NCBI GenBank assembly: GCA_963765785.1
Contig: CAVXXW010000009.1
Span: 1 to 64,000, forward strand
Direction: 5' to 3'
Source: AC-32 sp963765785
GTDB taxonomy: Bacteria > Actinomycetota > Thermoleophilia > Gaiellales > Gaiellaceae
Length of the DNA stretch: 64,000 nt
Position numbers and translations under genes: made by a program. The notes below the pieces were generated by a model. It was not told where the DNA came from. It ran no database searches and was given only the letters and a program-made list of their open reading frames with translations. The first letter of the stretch is position 1; each line of letters begins with the position of its first letter. Positions 53,746 to 63,000 of this stretch are shown here, in pieces.

Positions 53746-56547
53746 ATGGCCGAGCTCCCAACCGGCACGGTCACGCTGCTCTTCACCGACATCGAGGGCT
53801 CGACGCGCCTGCTCCGGCGCGTGGGCGACGCCTATGCCAACCTGCTCGCCGAGCACCGAAGGCTGCTCACCGACGCGTTCGAGCACCACAGCGGCACGAT
53901 CGTCGACAGCGAGGGCGACGCGTTCTTCGTCGCCTTTGCCTCGGCGCGTGACGCCGTTGCCGGAGCGGAGGCGGGACAACGCGCGCTCATCAGGCATCCG
54001 TGGCCGGGCGAGGAGGAACTGCGCGTCCGCATGGGTCTGCACACGGGCGAGCCGCGCCTCGTCGACGGCCGCTACGTCGGGCTCGACGTCCACCACGCCG
54101 CGCGCGTGATGGCCGCCGGGCACGGCGGGCAGGTGCTGGTATCCGAGTCGACGCGCGCACTGCTGGACGACGGCTCCCGCCTCCGCGATCTCGGCGAGCA
54201 TCGGCTCAAGGACCTCTCGCACCCGCAGCGGCTCTACCAGCTCGAGGTCGACGGGCTCCCGACGGCGTTCCCGCCGCTGAAGACGCTCGACAACCGGCCG
54301 ACGAACCTGCCCGTCCAGCCGAACGAGCTGATCGGGCGCGAGCGCGAGCTCGAGGAGGCGGAGGCCCTGCTATCGAACGGGCTGCGCGTCCTGACCCTGA
54401 CCGGGCCGGGCGGCACGGGGAAGACGAGGCTTGCTCTACAGCTTGCCGCCGACGTGGTCGAGGAGTTCCCGGACGGTGTCTTCTTCGTCTCGCTCGCGCC
54501 CGTGCGCGACTGGGAGCTCGTCGCGCCGACGATCGCGCGGACGCTCGGCCTGCGCGAGCAGCCGGGGGAGACGGTGCTAGAGACACTCGACGGCTACCTC
54601 GGCGACAAGGAGCTGCTGCTCGTGCTCGACAACTTCGAGCAGGTGCTCGCAGCGGCACCGGCCGTCGCCGGGCTGTGTGCGAGCGCGTCCCGGCTGAAGC
54701 TGCTGGTCACTAGCCGGACGCCGCTGCGACTCTCCGGCGAGAGGACGTACCCGGTGCCGCCGCTCGAGCTGGCCGAGTCGGTGCGCCTCTTCGCCGCGCG
54801 GGCGCACGCCGCGGCACTCGACTTCGACGTGACCGATGAGAACGAGGACGCCGTGTCCGGGATCTGCCGGCGGCTCGACGGCCTGCCGCTCGCGATCGAG
54901 CTCGCTGCCACACGCATTCGCAGCCTGCCGCCGCCGGCGCTGCTGCGGCGCCTCGACCAACGGCTCAAGCTCCTCACCGGCGGCGCCCAGGATCTCGACG
55001 AGCGCCAGCGCACGCTGCGCGCCACGATCGACTGGAGCTACGAGCTGCTGCCCCAGGCCGAGCGGGATCTGTTCGCCCGGCTCGGCGTGTTCGTCGGCGG
55101 CTCCAAGCTCGACGCCGCGGAGGCGCTCTGCGAGGCGATCGAGATCGACGTCCTCGACGGGCTGCAGTCGCTCGTCGAGAAAAGCCTGCTGCGCCAGCGG
55201 CCGGATCCCGACGGCGAGCCGCGCTTTTGGATGCTCGAGACGATTCGCGAGTTCGCGCTCGGGCTGCTCGACGAGGTGGGGACCCTGGCTGAGGCGCGGC
55301 GCGCCCATGCCGGGTGGTTCCTCGCGCTCGCCGAGCATGTCGACCTCGCGTCGCGGACGGGCGACCAGGCGGCGCTCTTCGACCTGCTCGACGCCGACAA
55401 CGCGAACCTTCGAGCCGCGGTCGACCTCGGCGAGGAGACGGGCGATAACGAGTTGCTCCTGAGGCTGGCGACCGCCCTCTGGGGCTTCTGGGCGACCCGC
55501 GGGCACATCGCCGAGGGGACGACCGTGCTCGAGAACGCCCTCGCGCTCGTCGGGCGACGGCCGGCGCGCGCGCTGCTCGGCTTCTGCACGCTCCGCATCC
55601 TGCGCGGGCAGGGCGACGGGCTCGAGGACGACATCCGCGAGGCGCTTCGGGCCTGCGAGGAGCTCGGCGACCCCTACAGCCTGGCGCAGGCCTGGAACCT
55701 GCAGGGGCGGCTCGACGGCAGCGTGCTCGGGCGCCTCGGCGCGGGCGAGCGCGCCTGGCGCGAGGCGCTCCGCTTCGCCGAGCGTGGAGGCTTCGCCGCC
55801 GAGAAGACGGAGAGCGTCAGCTGGCTCCTGACCAGCGCGATCTTCGGGCCGCTGCCCGTGGAGGAGGGGATCGCGCGCTGCAAGGAGTTCGCGGAGGCGG
55901 CGGTCGGCGAGCCGGCAACGGAGGCGTTCTGCAGCTGCGCGAGGGCCGTACTGGAGGCGATGCGTTGCAACTTCGCGACGGCCCGGGAGCTGCTGGTCGC
56001 CGGCAGGCGTGCGCTCGACGAGCTCGGCCTGCCGGTGTGGGCCGCCGTCACGGGGCAGGAGGCGTTCTTAGTCGAGATGCTCGGGGGCGACCCCGCCGCC
56101 GCGGCGGCGACGCTGCAAGAGAGCTACGAGGCGCTGCAGGCCATGGGCGAGCGCAGCTTCCGCTCGACGATCGCGGGCCTGCTCGCGCAGGCGCTCTGCG
56201 CGCTCGGCGAGGAGGACGAAGCCGACCACTTCAGCCGGGTGTGCGAGGAGACCGCGGCCGAGGAGGACGTCTTCTCGCAGGTGCTCTGGCGGTGTGCCCG
56301 CGCCAAGGTGCTCGCACGACGCGGCGAGGCCGACGCGGCCGAGGCTGCGGCGCGCGAGGCGGTGGCGATCGCCGGGCGGACCGACCTGCTCAACGACCAC
56401 GGAAACGCGCTCCTCGACCTCGCCGAGGTGCTCGCGCTCGCCGGCCGCAAGGACGAGGCGAAGTCGGCGGCGCGCGAAGCCGCCGAGCGCTTCGAGCGGA
56501 AGGGGAACCTCCCGTCGCTCGCACGGGCGCGGGAGCTCTCGGCTTGA
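53746..56547 (+). CDS. Class III cyclase-like / NB-ARC-type ATPase / TPR regulator
   Basis: 933 residues. Residues ~1-170 form a class III nucleotidyl cyclase domain with metal Asp 15 (LLFTDIEGSTRLLRR) and Asp 58 (VDSEGDAFFVAF). The position that stabilises the transition state reads GLDVHHAARV, with His where Asn is usual. An STAND ATPase follows (LTGPGGTGKTRLALQLA, LLLVLDNFEQVL, GLPLAIELAATRIRSL), then ~450 residues of TPR-like helices. No DNA-binding domain is seen. Likely a signal-integrating protein; cyclase activity uncertain. Confidence 0.85.
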   Translation: MAELPTGTVTLLFTDIEGSTRLLRRVGDAYANLLAEHRRLLTDAFEHHSGTIVDSEGDAFFVAFASARDAVAGAEAGQRALIRHPWPGEEELRVRMGLHTGEPRLVDGRYVGLDVHHAARVMAAGHGGQVLVSESTRALLDDGSRLRDLGEHRLKDLSHPQRLYQLEVDGLPTAFPPLKTLDNRPTNLPVQPNELIGRERELEEAEALLSNGLRVLTLTGPGGTGKTRLALQLAADVVEEFPDGVFFVSLAPVRDWELVAPTIARTLGLREQPGETVLETLDGYLGDKELLLVLDNFEQVLAAAPAVAGLCASASRLKLLVTSRTPLRLSGERTYPVPPLELAESVRLFAARAHAAALDFDVTDENEDAVSGICRRLDGLPLAIELAATRIRSLPPPALLRRLDQRLKLLTGGAQDLDERQRTLRATIDWSYELLPQAERDLFARLGVFVGGSKLDAAEALCEAIEIDVLDGLQSLVEKSLLRQRPDPDGEPRFWMLETIREFALGLLDEVGTLAEARRAHAGWFLALAEHVDLASRTGDQAALFDLLDADNANLRAAVDLGEETGDNELLLRLATALWGFWATRGHIAEGTTVLENALALVGRRPARALLGFCTLRILRGQGDGLEDDIREALRACEELGDPYSLAQAWNLQGRLDGSVLGRLGAGERAWREALRFAERGGFAAEKTESVSWLLTSAIFGPLPVEEGIARCKEFAEAAVGEPATEAFCSCARAVLEAMRCNFATARELLVAGRRALDELGLPVWAAVTGQEAFLVEMLGGDPAAAAATLQESYEALQAMGERSFRSTIAGLLAQALCALGEEDEADHFSRVCEETAAEEDVFSQVLWRCARAKVLARRGEADAAEAAAREAVAIAGRTDLLNDHGNALLDLAEVLALAGRKDEAKSAAREAAERFERKGNLPSLARARELSA

Positions 56548-56572
56548 CACCGCCGCGACCGGCCTGGATATT
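56544..56572 (+). promoter_or_regulatory. Promoter of the small-peptide/diiron-enzyme unit
   Basis: TTGACA (56544-56549), 17-bp spacer, GATATT (56567-56572); one of the best sigma-70-type matches in the window. It overlaps the upstream stop codon. A GGAAGGGAG ribosome site (56587-56595) precedes ATG 56600. Confidence 0.6.
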
Positions 56573-56599
56573 CCGGCCCGTCGACCGGAAGGGAGCCTG

Positions 56600-56809
56600 A
56601 TGCAGGAGTCCAAGGGCGAGGGCCACAGCCGCCGCCACATCCCGGATCACGTCGCGCAGTACTTCGCGCACCGAGCGCTCGACGACCTGCCCGAGCGGGC
56701 GTACGAGGTGATCGTCAACCTCACGCCCGAGGAGATCGCGGTACTCGAGAAGGTCGGCGTCGCCCTCGGCGACTGCGAGCCGAGCCTGAAGACGTTCGCG
56801 CTCCACTGA
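56600..56809 (+). CDS. 69-residue peptide, unknown; leader-like LTPEE segment
   Basis: Polar His/Arg-rich start, then a helical part ERAYEVIVNLTPEEIAVLEK and VGVALGD, and a short tail C59-EPSLKTFALH with the only cysteine. LTPEE...LEKVG resembles recognition helices of RiPP leader peptides (Nif11/NHLP type) but is not diagnostic. It has its own strong promoter and ribosome site, and its stop overlaps the CTG start of the next gene (CTGA), so the two are translated together. Confidence 0.65.
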   Translation: MQESKGEGHSRRHIPDHVAQYFAHRALDDLPERAYEVIVNLTPEEIAVLEKVGVALGDCEPSLKTFALH

Positions 56810-57453
56810 CCGCCAGCGCCCGCTTCCGGCGCAAGCTCGAGCTCGTCATCGGCCCGTACTCCGAGGCCTGCACGCACCTGGTGGAGGATCCGCGCCTGCG
56901 CGAGCTCTGGCCAGAATACCTCGTCGTCCAGCACCAGATCATCCGGGCGACGGTTCCGCTGACGCGGGTCGCGCTCGAGCGCGCGCGGGAGGTGGGCGAG
57001 CGCGAGCTCGCGGCGTACCTCGAGCTGCACGTGGACGAGGAGCTCGGCCACGACGAGACGCTGCTCGACGACCTGGAGCTGCTCGGGCTCGAGCGCCGGC
57101 AGGTGCTCGACCGCATGCCGTCGCCGGCGGTCGCGAGCCTCGTCGGGGCGCAGTACTACTGGATCCTCCACCACGATCCGGTCGCGTTCCTCGGCTACGC
57201 CGGCGTGATGGAGGGCTACCCGCCGACGGAGGAGCTGATCGAGACGCTGGTCGCGCGAACCGGGTTCCCGCGGAAGGCCTTCCGGACGTTCGCCGAGCAC
57301 GGCGAGCTCGATCCCGGCCACCGCGACCACCTCGACCGCACGCTCGACGCGCTGCCGCTGACCGAACGGCACGAGCAGGTGATCGGCGCGTCCGCGATTG
57401 CGACGGTCGCGCTGGCTACCACGGCGCTCGAGGAGGTACTCGCGCAGCCGTAG
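56806..57453 (+). CDS. Haem-oxygenase-fold (HDO-like) putative diiron enzyme, CTG start
   Basis: 215 residues if started at CTG 56806, which overlaps the upstream stop as CTGA. The first ATG/GTG (GTG 56881) would remove the first helix (RFRRKLELVIGPYSEACTHL). All-helical; metal-type motifs are E73-L-H75-VDEE and H82-D-E in the middle and HGELDPGHRDHLD near 165-177, the pattern seen in haem-oxygenase-like diiron oxidases. These enzymes oxidise small molecules or peptide side chains. The substrate may be the co-encoded peptide (inference). Confidence 0.7.
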   Translation: MTASARFRRKLELVIGPYSEACTHLVEDPRLRELWPEYLVVQHQIIRATVPLTRVALERAREVGERELAAYLELHVDEELGHDETLLDDLELLGLERRQVLDRMPSPAVASLVGAQYYWILHHDPVAFLGYAGVMEGYPPTEELIETLVARTGFPRKAFRTFAEHGELDPGHRDHLDRTLDALPLTERHEQVIGASAIATVALATTALEEVLAQP

Positions 57454-57454
57454 G

Positions 57455-57460
57455 TACACT
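57455..57460 (+). promoter_or_regulatory. rplY leaderless -10 box
   Basis: TACACT, 9 nt before ATG 57470. Confidence 0.45.
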
Positions 57461-57469
57461 GCGCCGCCG

Positions 57470-58180
57470 ATGGCCGGAGAACGAGTCAAGCTGACCGTCC
57501 AGGAGCGCGAGAGCCGCGGCTCCGCGGAGTCCCGCCGCCTGCGCAAGCAAGGGCTGATTCCAGGCGTCCTCTACGGCCGCGGCAAGACGCCGCACCCGAT
57601 TTCCATCGAGGAGCGTGAGCTACGGCGGGTCCTGACCGGCGGCCAGGGCCTGCACGCGATCCTCGACGTCACGCTCGCGGGCCAGAAGACCACGCACCCG
57701 TCGATCCTCAAGGAGTACCAGCAGCACCCGGTCAAGGGCGGGATCATCCACCTCGACCTGCAGGAGGTCCGCCTCGACCAGCCGATCCAGGCGCGTGTCG
57801 TGGTGGAGCTGATCGGCGAGCCGGTCGGCGTGACCGAGGGCGGCGTGCTCTCGCAGGTCAACCGCGAGGTGACGGTCGAGGCGCTGCCGATGGAGATTCC
57901 CGAGCATCTCGAGCTCGACGTGAGCGGGATGGCGATCGGCGACACGCTGCGCCTCGCCGACCTGCCGACCGAGGAAGGCGTCAAGTACCTCGACGATCCC
58001 GAGGAGACGGTACTCGCGACGGTGACCATGCCGACGCGAATCGTCGAGCCCGAACCCGAAGAGGGCGAGGAGCTCGAGGAGGGCGAGCTGCCTGAGGGCG
58101 AGGCGGCTGCCGAAGGCGAGGAAGCCGCGGCTGAGGGCGAGGCCGAGGCGCCCGCCGAAGAAGAGACCAGCGAGGAGTAG
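57470..58180 (+). CDS. rplY: 50S ribosomal protein L25/Ctc
   Basis: 236 residues, the long CTC/TL5 form. The N-terminal 5S-rRNA-binding domain (VQERESRGSAESRRLRKQG, IPGVLYGRG) is followed by the TL5 domain (HLDLQEVRLDQPI through VNREVTVEALP) and a very acidic tail (EPEEGEELEEGELPEGEAAA). In Bacillus it follows prs; here it is 21 kb away. Confidence 0.93.
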   Translation: MAGERVKLTVQERESRGSAESRRLRKQGLIPGVLYGRGKTPHPISIEERELRRVLTGGQGLHAILDVTLAGQKTTHPSILKEYQQHPVKGGIIHLDLQEVRLDQPIQARVVVELIGEPVGVTEGGVLSQVNREVTVEALPMEIPEHLELDVSGMAIGDTLRLADLPTEEGVKYLDDPEETVLATVTMPTRIVEPEPEEGEELEEGELPEGEAAAEGEEAAAEGEAEAPAEEETSEE

Positions 58181-58774
58181 GTGCGCCTCTTTCGTCGGGG
58201 CGAGCGCGCCTCGACGCTGGACCTGCTCGTCGTGGGCCTCGGCAACCCGGGCCGCGAGTACGAGCGGACGCGCCACAACGCCGGCTGGCTCGTGCTCGAC
58301 GAGCTCGCGCGGCGCCACAGCGGCTCGTGGCGCTCGAAGTTCTCGGGCTCGCTCGCCGAGGTGCGGCTCGGCGACGCGAAGCTCGCGCTGCTGAAGCCGG
58401 AGACCTACATGAACGAGTCCGGCCGCTCGGTCGGCGCGGCGGTGCGCTTCTTCAAGGTCGAGCCGGAGCAGGTGCTCGTCCTCCACGACGACGTCGACCT
58501 CGAGACCGGGCGGCTGCAGGCGCGGAGCGGCGGAGGCCTCGCGGGGCACAACGGCCTGCGCTCGCTCGCGCAGCACCTCGGCTCGCAAGAGTTCCCGCGG
58601 CTGCGCATCGGCGTCGGCCGTCCGGGCCGCGGCGACCCGCGCTCCGTGGCCGACTGGGTGCTCTCGCCGTTTGCGCCGGAAGAGGACGCGGAGGCGCTGG
58701 TCACGCGATCGGCGGACGCCGTCGAAGCGATCGTCGCGAATGGCCTAGAGGCGGCTCAGCAGAAGTTCAACTAA
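58181..58774 (+). CDS. pth: Peptidyl-tRNA hydrolase
   Basis: 197 residues. LVVGLGNPGREYERTRHNAG with the catalytic His in RHNAGW, LLKPETYMNESGRSV, VLHDDVDLETGRLQ and SGGGLAGHNGLRSL. Rescues tRNA from prematurely released peptidyl-tRNA. GTG immediately after the rplY stop. Confidence 0.95.
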   Translation: MRLFRRGERASTLDLLVVGLGNPGREYERTRHNAGWLVLDELARRHSGSWRSKFSGSLAEVRLGDAKLALLKPETYMNESGRSVGAAVRFFKVEPEQVLVLHDDVDLETGRLQARSGGGLAGHNGLRSLAQHLGSQEFPRLRIGVGRPGRGDPRSVADWVLSPFAPEEDAEALVTRSADAVEAIVANGLEAAQQKFN

Positions 58775-58898
58775 GAGGGCTTGACCGCAACAGTCACGAG
58801 GCTCTCGGGACCCGCTGGACGCGCCGATACTGCGTCCTCGGTCGCGCCCGTACCTTCCAGGTACGAACGCTCCCCGCGTCCTTGCCTCGGCACGACCA
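58775..58898. other. Intergenic stretch between converging genes
   Basis: The only feature is a perfect 6-bp-arm palindrome GTACCT-TCC-AGGTAC (58850-58864). It has no T-run, so it is not a convincing terminator. Confidence 0.3.
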
Positions 58899-59962
58899 TC
58901 ACGCCCCGAGGGCGTGGACTGTCACGGTCAGGCCCTCTATCGGTTCCAGCTCGGGCAGCAGGCGCTGACCTTGCGGAAGACGCGGTGGTGGTCCGAGAGC
59001 CGCGTGATCGCGAGGTGCACGATCTGGTCGTCGCCGCCTCCCCCCACGACGTAGCGGTGGTCGCTCGAGACCGCGTCGGCGAAGTCGCCGATCGGCCGCA
59101 GCTTCCCGTTCTGCGTGTTCACGACCGCGCCGAGCGTGCCGGCGTTGGTGCGGATCCCGGCCAGGATGTGCGAGTCGTCGAGCCACGCGAGCGGCTGCAG
59201 CCCGAAGAGGCCGTCCGACGACAGGTCGACCGGCGCCCGGGCGATCACGACCTTCGGGTCCGAGCCGTCGTCCTTCACCGTCCAGATGCCGGGGGCTGAG
59301 CAATCCTGCAGGTCGGTTCCCTCGGGGAAGCGGGCGAACGCGATCCCGGCCGGGCCCCAGACCGGGAATGCGCTCAGGCCGTCGTGCGTGAGCCGCGACG
59401 ACTTCCCGCCCGAGACCTTCGTCACGTAGAGGTCGAACTGGTCGCCGCAGAGGCCCTGGCCGGTCGCGACGGGGGCCTTCGAGTAGACGAGCTTGCCGCC
59501 GTCGGGTGAAAAGCTGAAGCCGTACAGGGAGCCGCTCGCGACGATGCGGACCTTCCCCGACGCCTTGTCGACGGCGTCGAGCTCGAGCACGGACAGCGGT
59601 GCCGGCCGGGTCGCGAACAGCGTCGTGCCGTCCGGCGACCACGCCTGCGGGTGCAGGCGCTCGGAGGTGAGGTGTCGGACTTGCGGGCCGTCCGTGGAGA
59701 GCAGGTAGATGCCGTTCCGGCGCAGGACGGCGACCGAGCGGCCGTCCGGCGAGAGCGCCGCCAACGTACCGCGGCTGAGCCGGCGTGCGTGGGAGCCGTC
59801 GACGTTCGCGAGCCAGACCGCCGCGTGCGCGGGGTCGTCGCCGGCGACGTAGACGAGGTGGCGCTCCGCGGGCTTGACGACGTGCGTTCCGCTCCCGCCG
59901 CAGGCGGCGAGGGCGGGCACCAGCAACGCGGCCGTATACGCCCCGATCCAGGTCCTCGCCAC
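58899..59962 (-). CDS. TolB-like beta-propeller lipoprotein, probable C-terminal frameshift
   Basis: GTG 59962. Signal peptide with lipobox LAAC (GAYTAALLVPALAACGGSG). About six propeller blades follow with WD40/TolB signatures such as LAALSPDGRSVAVLRRNG, PQAWSPDGTTLFATRP and GFSFSPDGGKLVYSKA. The main frame stops at 58937 after KVSACCPSWNR. A one-base shift near 58970 would give QRLLPELEPIEGLTVTVHAL and a stop at 58899, which reads like the natural end. Ligand unknown. Divergent from mfd. Confidence 0.7.
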
Positions 59963-59986
59963 GTGTGTCGATCATCCCACGCGGGC

Positions 59987-60016
59987 TACGATTGACGCGC
60001 GGAACCCAGGGTTCCG
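59987..60016 (+). promoter_or_regulatory. mfd promoter with palindrome at the start site
   Basis: TACGAT (59987-59992) is a likely -10. About 7 nt downstream, at the expected transcription start, begins the perfect inverted repeat CGGAACCC-A-GGGTTCCG (60000-60016). It holds GAAC-N5-GTTC, close to but not the same as the Gram-positive LexA box (GAAC-N4-GTTC). Confidence 0.5.
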
Positions 60017-60025
60017 TCGTTCGTC

Positions 60026-63000
60026 ATGGACCTGCGCGAGACCACCCGACCTGTGCTCCACCCGCTCGTCGAGCAGCTGCTCGCCGACGAACGCCTCGGC
60101 GCCTATGCCGATGTCCTACGGACTCCGGTATCCGCGCGCGTGTCGGAGCCGGCGCTGCCGCTGCTGCTCTCGGCGCTTCATGAACGGCTAGGGCGGGCAC
60201 TCGTCGTCGTGCTGCCGGACGACGCCGACGCTCGTGATGCGGCCGAAAGCGCGCGCTGGTTCCTGGGGGAAGATGCAGTCGCGCTGCTCCCGAGCCGCGG
60301 CGTTCGCTGGGGCTCCGGGCTCGAGCCGCCGCCGCACCTGGTCGGCGAGCGGGCGCGGGCGCTGGACGTGCTTGCCGCGGGCGGCCTCGTCTGCGCGTCG
60401 GCGGCCGCGCTCGCCGAGCCGCTGCCGCCGACGGAGGCGCGCCCGGCGCCGATCGCGCTCGCGGCGGGCGAGGCGCCGGGGCTCGAGGCTCTCGCCGAGC
60501 TGCTAGCGCTTGCCGGCCACGAGCGCGTCGACCGCGTCCAAGAGCGCGGACAGTTCGCCGTCCGCGGCGGCCTGATCGACGTCTTCCCGACCACCGGCCG
60601 CGAGCCGCTGCGCGTCGAGTTCTTCGGCGACGAAATCGAAGCCGTCCGTGCCTTCTCGGCGTTCACGCAGCGGGCGCTGCACGAGGTCGACGGTGCGGTC
60701 GTCTACCCCGCGGCCGAGCGGCGGCTCGACCTGGTCGAACCGTCCCTTTCGGACGAGTCCCAGGGACAGTCCGGTGAGGTTCCGGGCGACCTGGTGCCCG
60801 TGCTCGACCGCGCGCCGGATCTCGTCTGGGAGCCGGACGAGGTGCGCGAGGCGCTCGCCGAGTACGAGGCGGAGCTCGACCTCGGCGGCGCCGCCGAGCT
60901 GGAGCCGTTCCCGCGCGGGCAGGCGCACTCGTTCGAGGCGCAGCGGCCGGCGATCGCGGCTCGTGGCCTCGCCGAGGCCGAGAACGAGCTCGCCGCGTTC
61001 GTCCGCGCCGGCAACCGGGTCGTCGTCGCGTTCCCGCATCGCGGCGAGGCGCTGCGCACGATGAACCTGCTCCGCCGCGTCGAGGCGCGCCTGCTCGAGC
61101 CGGGCGAGCGCTTCCCGGACGAGCCGGAGCTGCTGTTCGCTGTCTCGCCCGCGCGCCGCGGCTTCGTCTGGCGCGACCTCGGGCTCGTGCTCCTGCCCGA
61201 CACGCAGGTCTTCCGCAAGCGCGCCCGCACGCGCGCCGCGCCGCCCGGCCGCGCGTTGCAGAGCTTCGCCGACCTCCGCACAGGCGACTTCGTCGTCCAC
61301 GAGGACCACGGCATCGGGAAGCTGCTCGGCTTCGAGACGAAGACGGTCGCGGACGTCACCCGCGACTACCTCTTCCTCGGCTTTCGCGGCGACGACCGGC
61401 TCTACGTCCCGCACGAGCAGATCGGCAAGGTCTCGAAGTACATCGGCGCGGACGCGTCCGCGCCCGCTCTGAGCAAGCTCGGCGGCAAGGCGTGGCAGAA
61501 CCTGAAGAGCCGAGCGCGCACGAGCCTGCGCGAGCTCGCCGGCGAGCTGCTTGCGCTGTACGCGCGGAGGCAGCAGGCGCCCGGCGTTGCCTTCGAGCTC
61601 GAGAACGAGTGGCTCGAGCGGCTCGAGTCGGAGTTCCCCTACCGCGAGACCGAGGACCAGCGCACCGCGATCGAGGCCGTCAAGGAGGACCTCGAGGCGC
61701 CGCGGCCGATGGACCGGCTGGTCTGCGGCGACGTCGGCTTCGGCAAGACGGAGGTCGCCGTGCGCGCGGCCTTCGCGGTCGCGGTCAACGGCAAGCAGAC
61801 GCTAATGCTCGTCCCGACGACCGTGCTCGCCGAGCAGCACTGGAACACCTTCCGCGAGCGCTACCGCGACTTCCCGGTGCGCGTCGAGATGATCTCCCGC
61901 TTCCGCAGCCCGAAGGAGCAGAAGCAGGTCGTCGCCGACTTCGCCGCCGGCAAGGTCGACGTCCTCATCGGCACGCACCGCGTGCTGAGCCGCGACGTGA
62001 TCCCGAAGGAGCTCGGCCTCGTGATCGTCGACGAGGAGCAGCGCTTCGGCGTGGCGCAGAAGGAGTTGCTGCGCGCCCTGCGGCTCGAGGTTGACGTGCT
62101 CTCGCTGAGCGCAACGCCGATCCCGCGCACGCTGCACATGTCGCTCTCGGGCCTGCGCGACATCTCGGTGATCGAGACGCCGCCGGAAGGCCGGCGGCCG
62201 ATCCGCACGTACGTCGGCGAGTACGACGACGAGCTCGTCAAGCAGGCGCTCGAGCGCGAGCTCGCGCGGGAGGGCCAGAGCTTCTACCTGCACAACCGGG
62301 TCGAGACGATCGACGAGGCGGCGGAGAAGATCGCCCAGCTCTCTCCGACGCTGCGCGTGCTGGTCGCCCACGGCCAGATGCGCGAGCGCGAGCTCGAGGA
62401 GAAGATGCACGCGTTCCTGCGAGGCGACGCGGATGTGCTCGTCTCGACCACGATCATCGAGTCGGGCCTCGATATCCCGCAGGCGAACACGCTGATCGTC
62501 GAGCGCGCGGACGCGCTCGGGCTCGCCCAGCTCTACCAGATCCGCGGGCGTGTGGGCCGCTCGGACGTCCTCGCCCACGCCTACCTCTTCTACCCAGACT
62601 CGCGGGAGCTGACGCCGGAGGCGCGGGCGCGGCTGGCGACGCTGGCCGACCACACCGAGCTCGGCGCGGGCTTTGCGATCGCCATGCGCGACCTCGAGAT
62701 CCGCGGTGCCGGCGACCTGCTCGGGGCGGAGCAGTCGGGGCATGTCGCCGCGCTCGGTTTCGAGCTCTACGTCGAGCTGCTGGCCGAGGCGGTTGCCGAG
62801 CTCAGCGGCGAGCGGCGGCCGGCGGCGCGGCCGGTCCGCGTCGAGGCGAGCGTCGACGCCTACGTGCCGGCGCCGTACATCGAGGCCGAGGCGCTGAAGA
62901 TCGACCTCCACCGGCGGCTCGCGCTGACCGAGACCGAGGACGAGCTGCGCGAGCTGCGGGCGGCGACCGAGGACCGCTACGGGCCGCTGCCCGAGCCGGT

